NCBI GenBank assembly: GCA_000173575.1
Contig: ABYL01000060.1
Location: forward strand, 1 to 41,253
Source of the DNA: Burkholderia sp. H160
Lineage (GTDB): Bacteria; Pseudomonadota; Gammaproteobacteria; Burkholderiales; Burkholderiaceae
Reading direction: 5' to 3'
Length of the DNA: 41,253 nucleotides
This document shows, piece by piece, positions 1 to 8,958 of this stretch. The notes beneath the pieces are model-generated. The model did not search any database, was not told where the DNA came from, and worked only from the letters and a program-made list of their open reading frames with translations. A program made the translations under genes and the position numbers. Every line of letters starts with the position of its first letter. Within the stretch, counting starts at the first letter, position 1.

Positions 1-1
1 C

Positions 2-220
2 CTCGAACTGCCACCGAGTCCGGCCCAGCCGTTGCCGGCCTTCACGCCGGCCGATCTCGGCCGTATTGCGCGCAACAAGCTGGAGTTGGCCTCCGAGTAC
101 ATCGAACTCGGCGATCTCGCGGGCGCCCGCGCGCTCATCAACGAAGTGATCGAAGCGAACGATCCAGCCACGCGCACCGAAGCCCGCGCGTTGCTTTCGA
201 CTCTCGCACCGCTGTCGTGA
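2..220 (+). CDS. fimV: FimV/HubP-type polar landmark protein, C-terminal end (partial)
   Basis: The open frame enters from the left edge, so only the last 72 residues are visible. They begin with a Pro-rich linker ([10 protein letters not shown]) followed by a helical TPR-like block with the pattern [20 protein letters not shown] and a second helix ending at ...ALLSTLAP. This is the signature of the short conserved C-terminal domain of FimV/HubP proteins, which sit at cell poles and peptidoglycan and organise type IV pili or secretion. In Burkholderia a fimV-like gene commonly precedes truA. Its stop overlaps the truA start (GTGA), which suggests translational coupling. The bulk of the protein (LysM and membrane segment in family members) lies outside the window, so the name rests on this tail and on synteny. 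Confidence 0.75.
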   Translation, partial: LELPPSPAQPLPAFTPADLGRIARNKLELASEYIELGDLAGARALINEVIEANDPATRTEARALLSTLAPLS

Positions 221-1029
221 CGCGTATCGCATTAGGCGTCCAGTACGACGGCGCGGCGTTCGCCGGCTGGCAGTCGCAACCGCATGGCAACACGGTGCAG
301 GACGAGCTCGAACGGGCGCTGCGCGAATTCACGCGCACGCCCGTGCAGACGGTCGTGGCCGGCCGCACCGACCGCGGTGTGCATGGCCTTGGCCAGGTCG
401 TGCATTTCGACACCGAACTCGATCGCGTCGACATTTCCTGGGTGCGCGGCCCGAATGCATTCCTGCCGAAGACGATTGGCGTGCAGTGGGCCAAGCCGAT
501 GCCCGATGATTTTCACGCGCGTTTTTCGGCATTCGAGCGGACCTATTACTACGTGCTGTACGTGAGTCCGGTGCGCTCGCCGATGCTCACGACGCGTGCC
601 GGCTGGGTGCACACGCCGCTCGACGTCGACGCGATGCGCTTGGCCGCCGAGCACCTGATCGGCGAGCACGACTTTTCGGCGTTCCGGTCGTCGCAATGCC
701 AGTCGAAAACGCCGTTCAAGCATCTGTATCAGATCGACGTCAAACGGCAAGGTAACTTCGTGCATTTCCGCTTTCGCGCGAATGCGTTCCTGCACCACAT
801 GGTGCGCAACGTGATGGGCTGTCTGATCGAAATCGGCAGCGGCCGCCGCCCGGCCGCGTGGATGGCCGACGTACTCGCGAGCCGCAGCCGCGATTGCGCG
901 GCGCCGACCTTCATGCCCGACGGCTTGTACCTCGCGCAAGTGGGCTATCCTGAGCAATTCGGCGTGCCCGCCCCAGCGACGGGCAGCGTGCCGTGGAGCA
1001 GCGTATGGACCGAGCAACCGGAAACATGA
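217..1029 (+). CDS. truA: tRNA pseudouridine(38-40) synthase TruA
   Basis: A 270-residue protein of normal length for TruA, which converts U38, U39 and U40 of the tRNA anticodon arm to pseudouridine. The catalytic Asp is D52 in the motif GRTDRGVH. The N-terminal [10 protein letters not shown] strand and the later [13 protein letters not shown] block of the second half-domain are both present. Translation most likely starts at the GTG of the GTGA overlap with the upstream fimV stop; this gives the normal N-terminus ([11 protein letters not shown]). The stop overlaps a possible trpF ATG (ATGA), so truA and trpF look co-transcribed. Confidence 0.95.
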   Translation: MTRIALGVQYDGAAFAGWQSQPHGNTVQDELERALREFTRTPVQTVVAGRTDRGVHGLGQVVHFDTELDRVDISWVRGPNAFLPKTIGVQWAKPMPDDFHARFSAFERTYYYVLYVSPVRSPMLTTRAGWVHTPLDVDAMRLAAEHLIGEHDFSAFRSSQCQSKTPFKHLYQIDVKRQGNFVHFRFRANAFLHHMVRNVMGCLIEIGSGRRPAAWMADVLASRSRDCAAPTFMPDGLYLAQVGYPEQFGVPAPATGSVPWSSVWTEQPET

Positions 1030-1736
1030 AAGCACCAGAAAACCTCGCCAACCAGGCCGACGCCACCGCCCAGCAAAGCGTGCCGCACCGCACGCGCATC
1101 AAACTGTGCGGACTGTCGAAACCCACCGACGTAGCCCACGCGATCGACCTCGGCGCCGACGCGATTGGCCTAGTGTTCTATCCGCCGAGCGCGCGCTCGG
1201 TGAGCGTCGCGCAAGCGGTCGAGCTCGTGCACGACGTGCCGCCATTCGTGTCGGTCGTCGGTCTGTTCGTCAATGCGACACCGGAATGGGTCCGTGAAGT
1301 CGCGAGCAACGTGAACCTGACGCTGTTGCAGTTTCACGGCGACGAGACGCCGGAGCAATGCGAGATGCTCGCCGGCGTTGCGGGTTTGCCTTGGTTGCGT
1401 GCGTTGCGCGTTGCGGCGGATACTCGACCGGCCGATTTGGTAAAATCGGCTCTCAACTATTCAGCAGCCAGTGGTCTTCTATTCGATACCCATGTCGAAG
1501 GCTACGGCGGCGGTGGGAAGGTTTTCGATTGGTCACTTATTCCAGCAGAGCTCGCGCCTCGGGCCGTTTTGAGTGGTGGGTTGAACGCGCAAAACGTCAG
1601 TGATGCGATCCATCGCGTGCGCCCGTACGCGGTCGATGTCTCGAGCGGCATCGAAGTATCGGGCGCCAGGGGCGTGAAGGATCACGCCCGGATGGCTGCG
1701 TTCGTACGCGCTGTGCGCGCCGCGGACGCCGAATGA
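1026..1736 (+). CDS. trpF: Phosphoribosylanthranilate isomerase
   Basis: Catalyses the Amadori rearrangement of phosphoribosylanthranilate to CdRP in tryptophan synthesis. With the start at 1026 it has 236 residues. The conserved KLCGL strand holds the catalytic Cys (C28), LLFDT holds the general acid Asp (D154), and the phosphate-binding [10 protein letters not shown] and DVSSGIE loops follow. Two starts compete. The ATG at 1026 overlaps the truA stop. An in-frame ATG at 1005 has a better ribosome binding site (GGAG at 995-998, 6 nt spacing) and would add seven residues. The first ~22 residues are outside the conserved barrel in either case. A strong hairpin separates it from trpB. Confidence 0.95.
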   Translation: MKAPENLANQADATAQQSVPHRTRIKLCGLSKPTDVAHAIDLGADAIGLVFYPPSARSVSVAQAVELVHDVPPFVSVVGLFVNATPEWVREVASNVNLTLLQFHGDETPEQCEMLAGVAGLPWLRALRVAADTRPADLVKSALNYSAASGLLFDTHVEGYGGGGKVFDWSLIPAELAPRAVLSGGLNAQNVSDAIHRVRPYAVDVSSGIEVSGARGVKDHARMAAFVRAVRAADAE

Positions 1737-1740
1737 TTCA

Positions 1741-1775
1741 GGCTCGCGGGCGCTTTCCGATGAAAGCCGCGAGCC
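1741..1775 (+). other. Strong intercistronic hairpin between trpF and trpB
   Basis: GGCTCGCGG (1741-1749) pairs perfectly with CCGCGAGCC (1767-1775), and the stem continues inward with CTTTC (1753-1757) against GAAAG (1762-1766) around a CGAT tetraloop. Only a 3-nt bulge (1750-1752) interrupts 14 base pairs. No T-run follows, so it is not a standard intrinsic terminator. It ends a few bases before the trpB ribosome binding site. It could be an mRNA-stability or processing element; this role is inferred. Confidence 0.6.
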
Positions 1776-1796
1776 ATCCTGAGAAGAGTGATCACC

Positions 1797-2990
1797 ATGT
1801 ACAACTTGCCTGACGAAAGAGGCCACTTCGGCCAGTTTGGCGGCGTATTCGTCGCTGAGACGCTGTTTTCCGCGCTCGACGAGCTGCGCGAAGCGTACGA
1901 GAAATATCAGAAAGACCCGGAATTCGTCGCCGAATACGAGCGCGAACTGAAGTATTTCGTGGGTCGCCCCTCCCCGATTTATCACGCACACCGCTGGAGC
2001 GAATTGCTCGGCGGTGCCCAGGTTTATCTGAAGCGTGAAGACCTGAATCACACCGGCGCGCACAAGATCAACAACGTGATCGGCCAGGCGCTGCTCGCCA
2101 AGCGCATGGGCAAGCCGCGCGTGATCGCCGAGACCGGTGCCGGCCAGCACGGCGTCGCCACGGCAACAATCTGCGCGCGCTTCGGTATGGAGTGCGTGGT
2201 CTACATGGGCGCGGAAGACGTGCGCCGCCAAGCCGCCAACGTGTATCGCATGAAGCTGCTCGGCGCGACGGTCGTGCCGGTCGAATCGGGCTCGCGTACG
2301 CTTAAGGATGCGCTGAACGAAGCGATGCGCGACTGGGTCACCAACGTCGAAAACACGTTCTACATCATTGGCACGGTCGCAGGTCCGCATCCGTATCCGA
2401 TGATGGTGCGCGACTTCCAGCGCGTGATCGGCGACGAATGCCGCGTGCAGATGCCCGAACTCGCCGGTCGCCAGCCGGATGCCGTGATCGCCTGTGTTGG
2501 CGGTGGTTCGAACGCGATGGGGATCTTTTATCCGTATATCGACGATAGTTCGGTGCAGTTGATTGGCGTCGAAGCAGCCGGCGACGGCATCGAAACGGGT
2601 CGTCACGCCGCTTCGCTGATCGGTGGTAGCCCGGGTGTGCTGCACGGCAACCGCACGTATCTGCTGCAGGACGAAGACGGCCAGATCATCGAGACGCATT
2701 CGGTGTCGGCCGGCCTCGACTACCCAGGCGTCGGTCCCGAGCATGCGTGGCTAAAAGAAAGCAATCGCGCGCAATATGTCGGCATCACCGATGAAGAAGC
2801 GCTGAAAGCATTCCACGATTGCTGTCGCATCGAGGGCATCATCCCTGCGCTGGAGTCGAGCCACGCGCTCGCTTACGCTACGAAGCTCGCGCCGACCTTG
2901 TCGAAAGACAAGATTCTGCTGGTCAACCTGTCGGGCCGCGGCGACAAGGACATGCACACGGTCGCCGAGCGATCGGGTATCCAGTTCTGA
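1797..2990 (+). CDS. trpB: Tryptophan synthase beta subunit
   Basis: PLP enzyme that joins indole to serine; forms the alpha2-beta2 complex with TrpA. The length of 397 residues is typical. The PLP lysine is K90 in HTGAHKINN, the catalytic Glu is E112 in AETGAGQHG, and the phosphate-binding loop is [10 protein letters not shown]. The start is taken at the ATG at 1797 ([12 protein letters not shown]), preceded by GAGAAG; an upstream in-frame GTG at 1788 would add only three residues. The partner gene trpA is not adjacent: a DNA methyltransferase gene sits between them. Confidence 0.97.
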   Translation: MYNLPDERGHFGQFGGVFVAETLFSALDELREAYEKYQKDPEFVAEYERELKYFVGRPSPIYHAHRWSELLGGAQVYLKREDLNHTGAHKINNVIGQALLAKRMGKPRVIAETGAGQHGVATATICARFGMECVVYMGAEDVRRQAANVYRMKLLGATVVPVESGSRTLKDALNEAMRDWVTNVENTFYIIGTVAGPHPYPMMVRDFQRVIGDECRVQMPELAGRQPDAVIACVGGGSNAMGIFYPYIDDSSVQLIGVEAAGDGIETGRHAASLIGGSPGVLHGNRTYLLQDEDGQIIETHSVSAGLDYPGVGPEHAWLKESNRAQYVGITDEEALKAFHDCCRIEGIIPALESSHALAYATKLAPTLSKDKILLVNLSGRGDKDMHTVAERSGIQF

Positions 2991-2999
2991 GCCGCGACG

Positions 3000-3914
3000 A
3001 TGCGCGACGAGTTCGACGAGCCGCAGCCGGCGATTGAAACCGCGAATCCGGGCGCCGAGGTATTGGCGGCCGCGGCATCTGCACCGTTGGTGGCGCAGGT
3101 GCCGGCCGGCATTCAGCTGTTGAACCGCGATTTTCTGACCGATGTAGCGAACATTCCCGACGGGTCGATCGACCTGATCGTCTGTGATCCGCCCTATGGG
3201 CTGGGGAAGGACTACGGCAACGACTCGGACATGCGCACAGGCGAGGAATTTCTCGTCTGGACGCGTGGCTGGCTCGAGCTCGCAGTCCCGAAGCTCAAGC
3301 CGACGGGTTCGCTCTACATTTTCTGCACCTGGCAATACGCGCCGGAAATCTTCAGTTTCCTGAAGACCAAACTCACGATGGTCAACGAAATCATCTGGGA
3401 CCGGCGCGTGCCGAGCATGGGCGGCACCACGCGCCGCTTCACGTCGGTGCACGACAACATCGGGTTTTTCGCGGTGTCGAAGGACTATTTCTTCGATCTC
3501 GACCCCGTCCGCATCCCGTACGATGCAGTCACGAAGAAGGCGCGTTCGCGAAAGTTGTTCGAAGGAAGCAAGTGGTTGGAGCTTGGCTATAATCCGAAGG
3601 ATGTCTGGTCGGTCTCGCGTCTGCATCGGCAGCATGCCGAGCGCGTCGCGCACCCGACCCAGAAGCCTCTGGAAATCGTCGAGCGAATGGTGCTGTCCAG
3701 CTGCCCGAAGGGCGGCCGCGTGCTCGACCCATTCATGGGCAGCGGCACGACCGCAGTCGCTTGCGTCCGTCATCAGCGCGAATTCGTCGGCTATGAGATC
3801 AACGAGAGCTATTGCGCGATAGCGCGCGAGCGCGTCAGCGTCGCCGCTATGCCTGCTGCGCCGCGTCGGACCCGAGCGAAGCCGAAAGTGCAGCCGTCGA
3901 CCGAAGTGCAGTGA
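3000..3914 (+). CDS. Beta-class DNA (adenine-N6) methyltransferase, orphan, inside the trp cluster
   Basis: A 304-residue DNA methyltransferase. The catalytic motif IV DPPY is at residues 63-66, and the AdoMet-binding motif I (LDPFMGSGTT, about 242-251) lies C-terminal to it. That order defines the beta class, usually N6-adenine. HPTQKP (218-223) is also typical. The N-terminal ~35 residues are Ala/Pro-rich and the C-terminal tail is basic. No restriction endonuclease is encoded nearby, so it is an orphan enzyme and more likely regulatory than defensive. From memory, Burkholderia cenocepacia has an orphan methyltransferase at this place between trpB and trpA (BCAM0992/M.BceJIV) reported to modify GTWWAC. 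Orthology and specificity here are inferred. It lies 9 bp after trpB on the same strand. Confidence 0.92.
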   Translation: MRDEFDEPQPAIETANPGAEVLAAAASAPLVAQVPAGIQLLNRDFLTDVANIPDGSIDLIVCDPPYGLGKDYGNDSDMRTGEEFLVWTRGWLELAVPKLKPTGSLYIFCTWQYAPEIFSFLKTKLTMVNEIIWDRRVPSMGGTTRRFTSVHDNIGFFAVSKDYFFDLDPVRIPYDAVTKKARSRKLFEGSKWLELGYNPKDVWSVSRLHRQHAERVAHPTQKPLEIVERMVLSSCPKGGRVLDPFMGSGTTAVACVRHQREFVGYEINESYCAIARERVSVAAMPAAPRRTRAKPKVQPSTEVQ

Positions 3915-3994
3915 AAAGCGTGAAACTTGCCGCTAAGTGCGCTGAAAAGCTCGCTTCGATGAGCGCGCAGTAGCCCTAATTCGAGAATACTTCC

Positions 3995-4807
3995 ATGTCC
4001 CGTATCAAGAACACGTTTGCCGCGCTGTCCGCTCAAGGTAAGAAAGGCTTGATTCCGTTCATGACCGCTGGCGACCCGGATCCGGCTCGCACGGTCGAAT
4101 TCATGCACGCGCTCGCCGCCGGCGGCGCGGATGTGATCGAACTCGGCGTGCCGTTTTCCGACCCGATGGCCGACGGCCCGGTGATCCAGCAGTCGTCCGA
4201 ACGCGCGCTCGCGAAGGGCGTGTCGCTGCGCCACGTGCTGGCCGACGTCAAACGCTTCCGCGAAACCGACGACAAAACTCCGGTCGTGCTGATGGGCTAT
4301 GCCAATCCGATCGAACGGATGGGCGCCGAGGCCTTCGCGAAAGCAGCGAAGGAAGCGGGCGTCGATGGCGTGCTGGTGGTCGATTATCCGCCTGAAGAAT
4401 GCGCTAACTTCGCGGAACAGATGCAAGCTGCCGGCATCGATCCGATATTTCTGCTCGCGCCGACTTCTACCGACGAACGTATCGCAGAGGTCGGCCGGAT
4501 CGCAAGTGGCTACGTCTACTATGTGTCGCTGAAAGGGGTCACCGGCGCGGCAAATCTGGACGTTTCCAGCATCGCGAGTAAAATCCCGGCCATCAAGTCG
4601 CGCGTCCCCCTGCCGGTGGGCGTCGGTTTCGGCATTCGCGACGCGCAAACGGCGCGCGCGGTGGGCGAGGTGGCCGACGCCGTCGTGATCGGCAGCCGTA
4701 TCGTCCAATTGCTCGAACAGGCAGCACCCGACGTCGCTGCCGAGACGCTCACGCGCTTCGTCGCCGAAGTGCGCGAGGCGCTCGATAGCGTCGCGACTGC
4801 CCAATAA
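3995..4807 (+). CDS. trpA: Tryptophan synthase alpha subunit
   Basis: Cleaves indole-3-glycerol phosphate to indole and glyceraldehyde-3-phosphate and passes indole to TrpB. The 270-residue TIM barrel has the catalytic pair E49 and D60 in the block [18 protein letters not shown], matching E. coli numbering. The conserved GVTGA loop and the C-terminal VGFGI phosphate-binding segment are present. The ATG at 3995 is preceded by a weak GAGA. It follows the methyltransferase by 80 bp on the same strand and precedes accD. Confidence 0.97.
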   Translation: MSRIKNTFAALSAQGKKGLIPFMTAGDPDPARTVEFMHALAAGGADVIELGVPFSDPMADGPVIQQSSERALAKGVSLRHVLADVKRFRETDDKTPVVLMGYANPIERMGAEAFAKAAKEAGVDGVLVVDYPPEECANFAEQMQAAGIDPIFLLAPTSTDERIAEVGRIASGYVYYVSLKGVTGAANLDVSSIASKIPAIKSRVPLPVGVGFGIRDAQTARAVGEVADAVVIGSRIVQLLEQAAPDVAAETLTRFVAEVREALDSVATAQ

Positions 4808-4831
4808 CAGTTATTTTTGTCGCGGTAACGT

Positions 4832-4856
4832 GAGCGGCGGGCTTGTCCCGCCGTTC
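4832..4856 (+). terminator. Hairpin between trpA and accD
   Basis: CGGCGGG (4835-4841) pairs with CCCGCCG (4847-4853) around a 5-nt loop, extended outward by G-T, A-T and G-C pairs to about 10 bp. No T-run follows, so at most it is a weak or partial terminator between the trp genes and accD. An RNA-stability role is equally possible. Confidence 0.4.
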
Positions 4857-4885
4857 GCGCGACTGCTGACCCAGAAGGATTCCCT

Positions 4886-5758
4886 ATGAGCTGGCTCGAT
4901 AAGCTGCTGCCGCCAAAAATCAAACAAACCGACCCGAAGAACCGCAAGGGAATTCCGGAAGGCCTGTGGATCAAGTGCCCGTCGTGCGAAGCCGTGCTGT
5001 ATCGCAACGACGTCGAGGCTAATCTGCATGTTTGCCCGAAGTGCGACCATCACATGCGCATCGGCGCGCGTGAGCGGCTCGACAGCCTGCTCGATCCGGA
5101 AGGCCGCTACGAAATCGGCCAGGAAATCGTTCCGGTCGACGCTCTGAAGTTCAAAGATAGCCGCAAATACCCCGAGCGCCTGAAAGAGGCGATGGACGAA
5201 ACCGACGAGACCGACGCAATGGTCGTGATGGGCGGCGCGATTCACACGCTGCCGGTCGTCGTGGCGAACTTCGAGTTTTCGTTCATGGGTGGCTCGATGG
5301 GTTCGGTGGTCGGCGAGCGTTTCGCGCGCGGCGCGCAGAACGCGCTCGAACAGAAAGTGCCGTTCATCTGCTTTACCGCTTCGGGCGGCGCGCGGATGCA
5401 GGAGAGCCTGCTGTCGCTGATGCAGATGGCGAAGACCACCGCGATGCTCACGAAGCTGGCCGAAGCCAAGCTGCCGTTCATTTCGGTGCTGACCGACCCG
5501 ACGATGGGCGGCGTGTCCGCGAGTTTCGCGTTTCTCGGCGACGTCGTGATCGCCGAGCCGAAGGCGCTGATCGGCTTTGCCGGTCCGCGCGTGATCGAAC
5601 AGACCGTGCGCGAGAAACTGCCGGAAGGCTTCCAGCGCGCCGAGTTCCTGCTGCAGAAGGGCGCGGTCGACATGATCGTCGACCGTCGCAAGCTGCGCGA
5701 AGAAATCGCGCAATTGCTCGCGCTGCTGAGCCACCAGCCGGCGGACGCGGTCGCGTAA
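4886..5758 (+). CDS. accD: Acetyl-CoA carboxylase carboxyltransferase beta subunit
   Basis: Subunit of the carboxyltransferase that transfers CO2 from carboxybiotin to acetyl-CoA to give malonyl-CoA, the first committed step of fatty-acid synthesis. The 290-residue protein opens with [12 protein letters not shown]. It carries the N-terminal zinc ribbon C31-x2-C34...C50-x2-C53, followed by the crotonase-like core with the oxyanion/CoA segments ASGGARMQE and [10 protein letters not shown]. The ATG follows AGAAGG. The partner accA is not in the window, as is usual. A terminator follows the stop by about 27 bp. Confidence 0.97.
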   Translation: MSWLDKLLPPKIKQTDPKNRKGIPEGLWIKCPSCEAVLYRNDVEANLHVCPKCDHHMRIGARERLDSLLDPEGRYEIGQEIVPVDALKFKDSRKYPERLKEAMDETDETDAMVVMGGAIHTLPVVVANFEFSFMGGSMGSVVGERFARGAQNALEQKVPFICFTASGGARMQESLLSLMQMAKTTAMLTKLAEAKLPFISVLTDPTMGGVSASFAFLGDVVIAEPKALIGFAGPRVIEQTVREKLPEGFQRAEFLLQKGAVDMIVDRRKLREEIAQLLALLSHQPADAVA

Positions 5759-5785
5759 AAGCCGGTCAGACAAGCAATCAAAAAT

Positions 5786-5817
5786 AGCGCGCCGCGTGAG
5801 CAATCAAGCGGCGCGCT
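5786..5817 (+). terminator. Intrinsic terminator after accD
   Basis: AGCGCGCCGC (5786-5795) and GCGGCGCGCT (5808-5817) form a perfect 10-bp stem with a 12-nt loop. An A-tract lies just upstream (5780-5784) and a short T-rich stretch (GTCATTT) downstream. The run of Ts is modest. The upstream copy of AGCAATCAA (5773-5781) recurs in the loop (5799-5807). Confidence 0.65.
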
Positions 5818-6029
5818 GTCATTTCCGGGATAATTACGGTCGCCTGCGATGCAGCGGCGGTTGAAGCCGAAGCTGACACGGCTCAAGGTGCGGGTTTGTG
5901 CGCATAAACCGCGCGGTGGCTTCCGCCCCTGACCGACGGGGGGCGCGACCCTCCGAGCGCAACCGCCTGACCGGCACCATCCGCAGCACCGCAGAACCGA
6001 ACCACCGCGACTCACTCAAGATTCACCCG

Positions 6030-7340
6030 ATGACGACATTCCCCACTCTCGACGCGTGGCTCACGCACCTTGAATCCGCGCATCCGGTCGGCATCGACAT
6101 GGGTTTGGGCCGCATCTCCCAGGTACGCGATGCGATGCAGCTGTCGTTCGCCTGCCCGATCATCACGGTCGGTGGCACCAACGGCAAAGGCTCGACCTGT
6201 GCGATTCTCGAAGCGATCCTGCTGCGCGCGGGCTATACGGTCGGCTGCCACACGTCGCCGCATCTGCTGTCGTTCAACGAGCGCGCGCGCATCAACGGCG
6301 CGATGGCAAGCGACGCAGATCTGCTGCCGCACTTCGAAGCCGTCGAAGCCGCGCGCCTGAGCCTCGCCAATCCGGTTACGCTGACCTATTTCGAATTCAC
6401 GACGCTCGCGATCATGAGCCTGTTCGCGTCGCGTGGCCTCGACGTGGTGATTTTCGAGGTCGGCCTCGGCGGCCGTCTCGACGCAGTCAATATCCTCGAT
6501 ACCGATTGCGCGATCATCACGAGCATCGACATCGATCACACCGACTATCTCGGCGATACACGCGAAAAAATCGGCTTCGAAAAAGCCGGCATTTTCCGCC
6601 CCGGCAAGCCGGCGATCTGTGCGGATCCGGTGCCGCCGCAATCGCTGATCGAGCACGCGGAGAAGATCGGCGCCCAATTGTGGCTGTTCGGCCGCGATTT
6701 CCGTTACGAAGGCCAGGCCGGCAGCGAGCGCCAGCAGTGGAGCTATGTCGGCCCCACGCTGCGGCGCTCGGCGCTCGCGTATCCGTCGCTCCGCGGCGCG
6801 AATCAACTGATCAACACGTCGGCGGCGCTGGCCGGGCTCGAAGCGTTGCGCGACCGCCTGCCGGTGTCGGCGCAGGACATTAGGCTCGGCATCGCCAACG
6901 TGGACCTGCCGGGCCGTTTCCAGGTGCTGCCGGGCAAGCCAGCCATCGTTCTCGACGTCGGCCACAATCCGCATGCGGCCGCGGTGCTCGGACAGAATCT
7001 CGGCAACATGGGTTTTTTCCCGTACACGTACGCCGTGTTCGGCTCGATGCGCGACAAGGATATTGCAGGCGTCCTCAGTCATCTGAAGGGCGAGATCGAT
7101 CACTGGTGCGTGACCGATCTGCCGACCCCGCGCGCCGCGTCAGCGCAAGCGCTGGAAACCGCGCTTCGCGAGCTGGGTGTGGAAGACAGCGCCGACAGCA
7201 GCATCACGCGTTACGCGACGCCCGCACAGGCTTTCCAGGACGCGCTAAAACGTGCGTCAGAGAATGATAGAATCGTGGTCTTCGGCAGTTTCTATACGGT
7301 AGCGGGTGTGATGGCCTACCGGAAATCGCAGCAACACTGA
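6030..7340 (+). CDS. folC: Bifunctional folylpolyglutamate / dihydrofolate synthase
   Basis: Mur-ligase family enzyme that adds glutamate to (dihydro)pteroate and to folates. It has 436 residues from the ATG at 6030 (MTTFPTLDAWL). The ATP-binding P-loop is VGGTNGKGST (about 48-57). The folate/omega-loop region HTSPHLLSFNERARING, the metal-binding EVGLGGRLDAVN and the C-terminal-domain motif LDVGHNPHA are all present. The frame stays open upstream to a GTG at 5898, but those residues look like translated leader and the family starts near MTTFP. The 271-bp gap after accD contains the terminator above; I recognise no clear promoter in it. Confidence 0.95.
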   Translation: MTTFPTLDAWLTHLESAHPVGIDMGLGRISQVRDAMQLSFACPIITVGGTNGKGSTCAILEAILLRAGYTVGCHTSPHLLSFNERARINGAMASDADLLPHFEAVEAARLSLANPVTLTYFEFTTLAIMSLFASRGLDVVIFEVGLGGRLDAVNILDTDCAIITSIDIDHTDYLGDTREKIGFEKAGIFRPGKPAICADPVPPQSLIEHAEKIGAQLWLFGRDFRYEGQAGSERQQWSYVGPTLRRSALAYPSLRGANQLINTSAALAGLEALRDRLPVSAQDIRLGIANVDLPGRFQVLPGKPAIVLDVGHNPHAAAVLGQNLGNMGFFPYTYAVFGSMRDKDIAGVLSHLKGEIDHWCVTDLPTPRAASAQALETALRELGVEDSADSSITRYATPAQAFQDALKRASENDRIVVFGSFYTVAGVMAYRKSQQH

Positions 7341-7369
7341 GCGGGCGCCAGGCTCGAACCAAGCGATTC

Positions 7370-8311
7370 ATGGGAATTTTCTCGTTCGGCAAGAAAGACG
7401 ACGCGCCCAGCCGGCGCGGCGCAAACACCAGTTCCAATCGGGCCGCCCGGGGTGAGCGCGTCGAGCGGCGCACCCGCCGCACCGAGCAAGCCGCCGATGC
7501 AGATGCCATGCTGCTTGACCCCACGCTGCCGGAAAAGCAGCGCGCGCGTCGCCGGCTCGTGGGCGCAATCGCACTGGTCGTCGCGGCGGTGATCATCCTG
7601 CCGATGGTGCTGGATTCGCACCCCAAGCCCGTCACCGACGACATCTCGATCGACATTCCGAGCCGGCCCGCGCCAAAGCTCGCCAAATCCACTACCAACG
7701 AAGACGTGCAAGCCGGCGTCGCGCCGGACAATCCGCCGGCTGCCGACACGGGCGTCGCCGCCTCCAGCCTCGCGCCGGCAACGACCGCAGCGACCACGGC
7801 AGCAGCCTCGGCCTCCACAGCGAAGCCAACCCAATCGACTCAATCGACCGCAGCGAAACAGGGCACGACACCGTCCGCCGCAACCGGCACTGCGCCCAAA
7901 CCCGCCGCGAAGGCGCAAGCCGAGTCGCTCTCAGCCAACACCGCACCTGCTGGCGCCGCCAAACAGACGAAGGCACCCGCAGCCGCACCGTCGCCATCAA
8001 CTGACGACGACACGAACACGGCCGCCGCCAGCGCCGACGCGAACTCCGGCACACCGGCCTCGCCGCCGGGCAACCGTTTCGCGGTGCAGCTCGGCGCCTT
8101 CACGAACGAGGCGAGCGCGCGCAAATGGGCCGCGAAGTTGAAAGCGGCAGGTGTGCCCGCATATACGGAGCACAAGAAGCAGGCTGACGGCTCGACGCAG
8201 ACGTTGCTGCGCGCCGGCCCGTTCGCCGATCGCGCCGCAGCGAGCGCCGCGATCGCGAAGGTTCGCGAGGCGGGCCTCGTGTCGGGCGCCAACGGTAGCA
8301 GTACGCAGTAA
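7370..8311 (+). CDS. SPOR-domain inner-membrane protein (DedD-like)
   Basis: A 313-residue single-pass membrane protein. A short basic cytoplasmic tail precedes one membrane helix (about 63-81, VGAIALVVAAVIILPMV). A long Ala/Thr/Pro/Ser-rich periplasmic linker (about 90-230) leads to a C-terminal SPOR domain starting near residue 235 (NRFAVQLGAFTNEASARKWA). SPOR domains bind denuded glycan strands at the division septum, so a role in cell division like E. coli DedD is likely. It begins 30 bp after folC and ends 7 bp before cvpA, the same folC-dedD-cvpA-purF order seen in E. coli and other proteobacteria. The linker is the least conserved part and explains the low-complexity composition. Confidence 0.88.
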   Translation: MGIFSFGKKDDAPSRRGANTSSNRAARGERVERRTRRTEQAADADAMLLDPTLPEKQRARRRLVGAIALVVAAVIILPMVLDSHPKPVTDDISIDIPSRPAPKLAKSTTNEDVQAGVAPDNPPAADTGVAASSLAPATTAATTAAASASTAKPTQSTQSTAAKQGTTPSAATGTAPKPAAKAQAESLSANTAPAGAAKQTKAPAAAPSPSTDDDTNTAAASADANSGTPASPPGNRFAVQLGAFTNEASARKWAAKLKAAGVPAYTEHKKQADGSTQTLLRAGPFADRAAASAAIAKVREAGLVSGANGSSTQ

Positions 8312-8318
8312 GCGAGCG

Positions 8319-8870
8319 ATGTTCACTGCCTTCGACTACGCTGTAATGGCGGTGATCGGCTTGTCAGCGCTACGAGGCGCCTGGCGCGGTTTGTTGTCGG
8401 AAGTGTTTGGTTTGATCGGCTGGGTCGCGGCGTTTTTCGTGGCTTGCGAGTTCGTGGGCTACGTGGTCCCGTATATCCCGTCCAACTGGCCGGGTGGCGC
8501 GTTGACCCAGTGGCTGCTGGCTTTCTCGCTCGTGGTGATCGGCGTGGTGCTGGTCGCGAGCGTGGTGAGCGCGATGCTCAGCCGCCTCGTGCAGGTCACA
8601 GGCCTAGGCGGTGCGGACCGCTCGCTCGGTTTGATGTTCGGCCTCGTGCGTGGGGTCGTTCTGGTGCTGATTCTGGTCGCCCTCGCTGGCTTGACCGAAC
8701 TGCCCAAAGAGGAATTCTGGCGCAACGCGTTGCTTCGCCCCTATGCGGTCGAGGGAGTACGCGCAATGAAACCGCTGCTCCCCAAGGCGCTTGCCGCGTA
8801 CGTCCATGTGGACGATCCGGGCACTCCGAGCAACGCGCAACAGGACTCCGGCGCACGCCGGTTGCCTTGA
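8319..8870 (+). CDS. cvpA: CvpA family membrane protein
   Basis: A 183-residue inner-membrane protein with about four hydrophobic helices. The opening FDYAVMAVIGLSALRGAWRG and the following FGLIGWVAAFFVA helix are characteristic of CvpA (named for colicin V production; linked in other bacteria to envelope stress or bile resistance). The start is the ATG at 8319, 7 bp after the preceding stop; the open frame further upstream only reads through the SPOR gene in another frame. It precedes purF as in E. coli. The true molecular role of the family is not established. Confidence 0.92.
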   Translation: MFTAFDYAVMAVIGLSALRGAWRGLLSEVFGLIGWVAAFFVACEFVGYVVPYIPSNWPGGALTQWLLAFSLVVIGVVLVASVVSAMLSRLVQVTGLGGADRSLGLMFGLVRGVVLVLILVALAGLTELPKEEFWRNALLRPYAVEGVRAMKPLLPKALAAYVHVDDPGTPSNAQQDSGARRLP

Positions 8871-8958
8871 CGTCGTAGCGCTCGCGTCGCATCGCGGCGC
8901 GGACGTGGTCGCAGGCACCGGCCGCCATCTAGAATTTCGTACCTTTGAAGGACATGCC

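Noticed and set aside
232-1035. Minus-strand open frame opposite truA
   Set aside because: It is a shadow of truA, whose catalytic motif GRTDRGVH proves the plus strand is coding.
1411-1446. TAAAAT box inside trpF as a promoter for trpB
   Set aside because: The nearest TTGCGG is 24 bp upstream, outside usual spacing, and AT-rich codons explain the box.
7268-7273. TAGAAT near the 3' end of folC as an internal promoter for the SPOR-cvpA-purF genes
   Set aside because: It lies within coding sequence and lacks a matching -35.
8930-8935. TAGAAT before purF as a -10 element
   Set aside because: No -35 at a suitable distance (GTCGCA). It may be real in Burkholderia, but I cannot support it from sequence alone.
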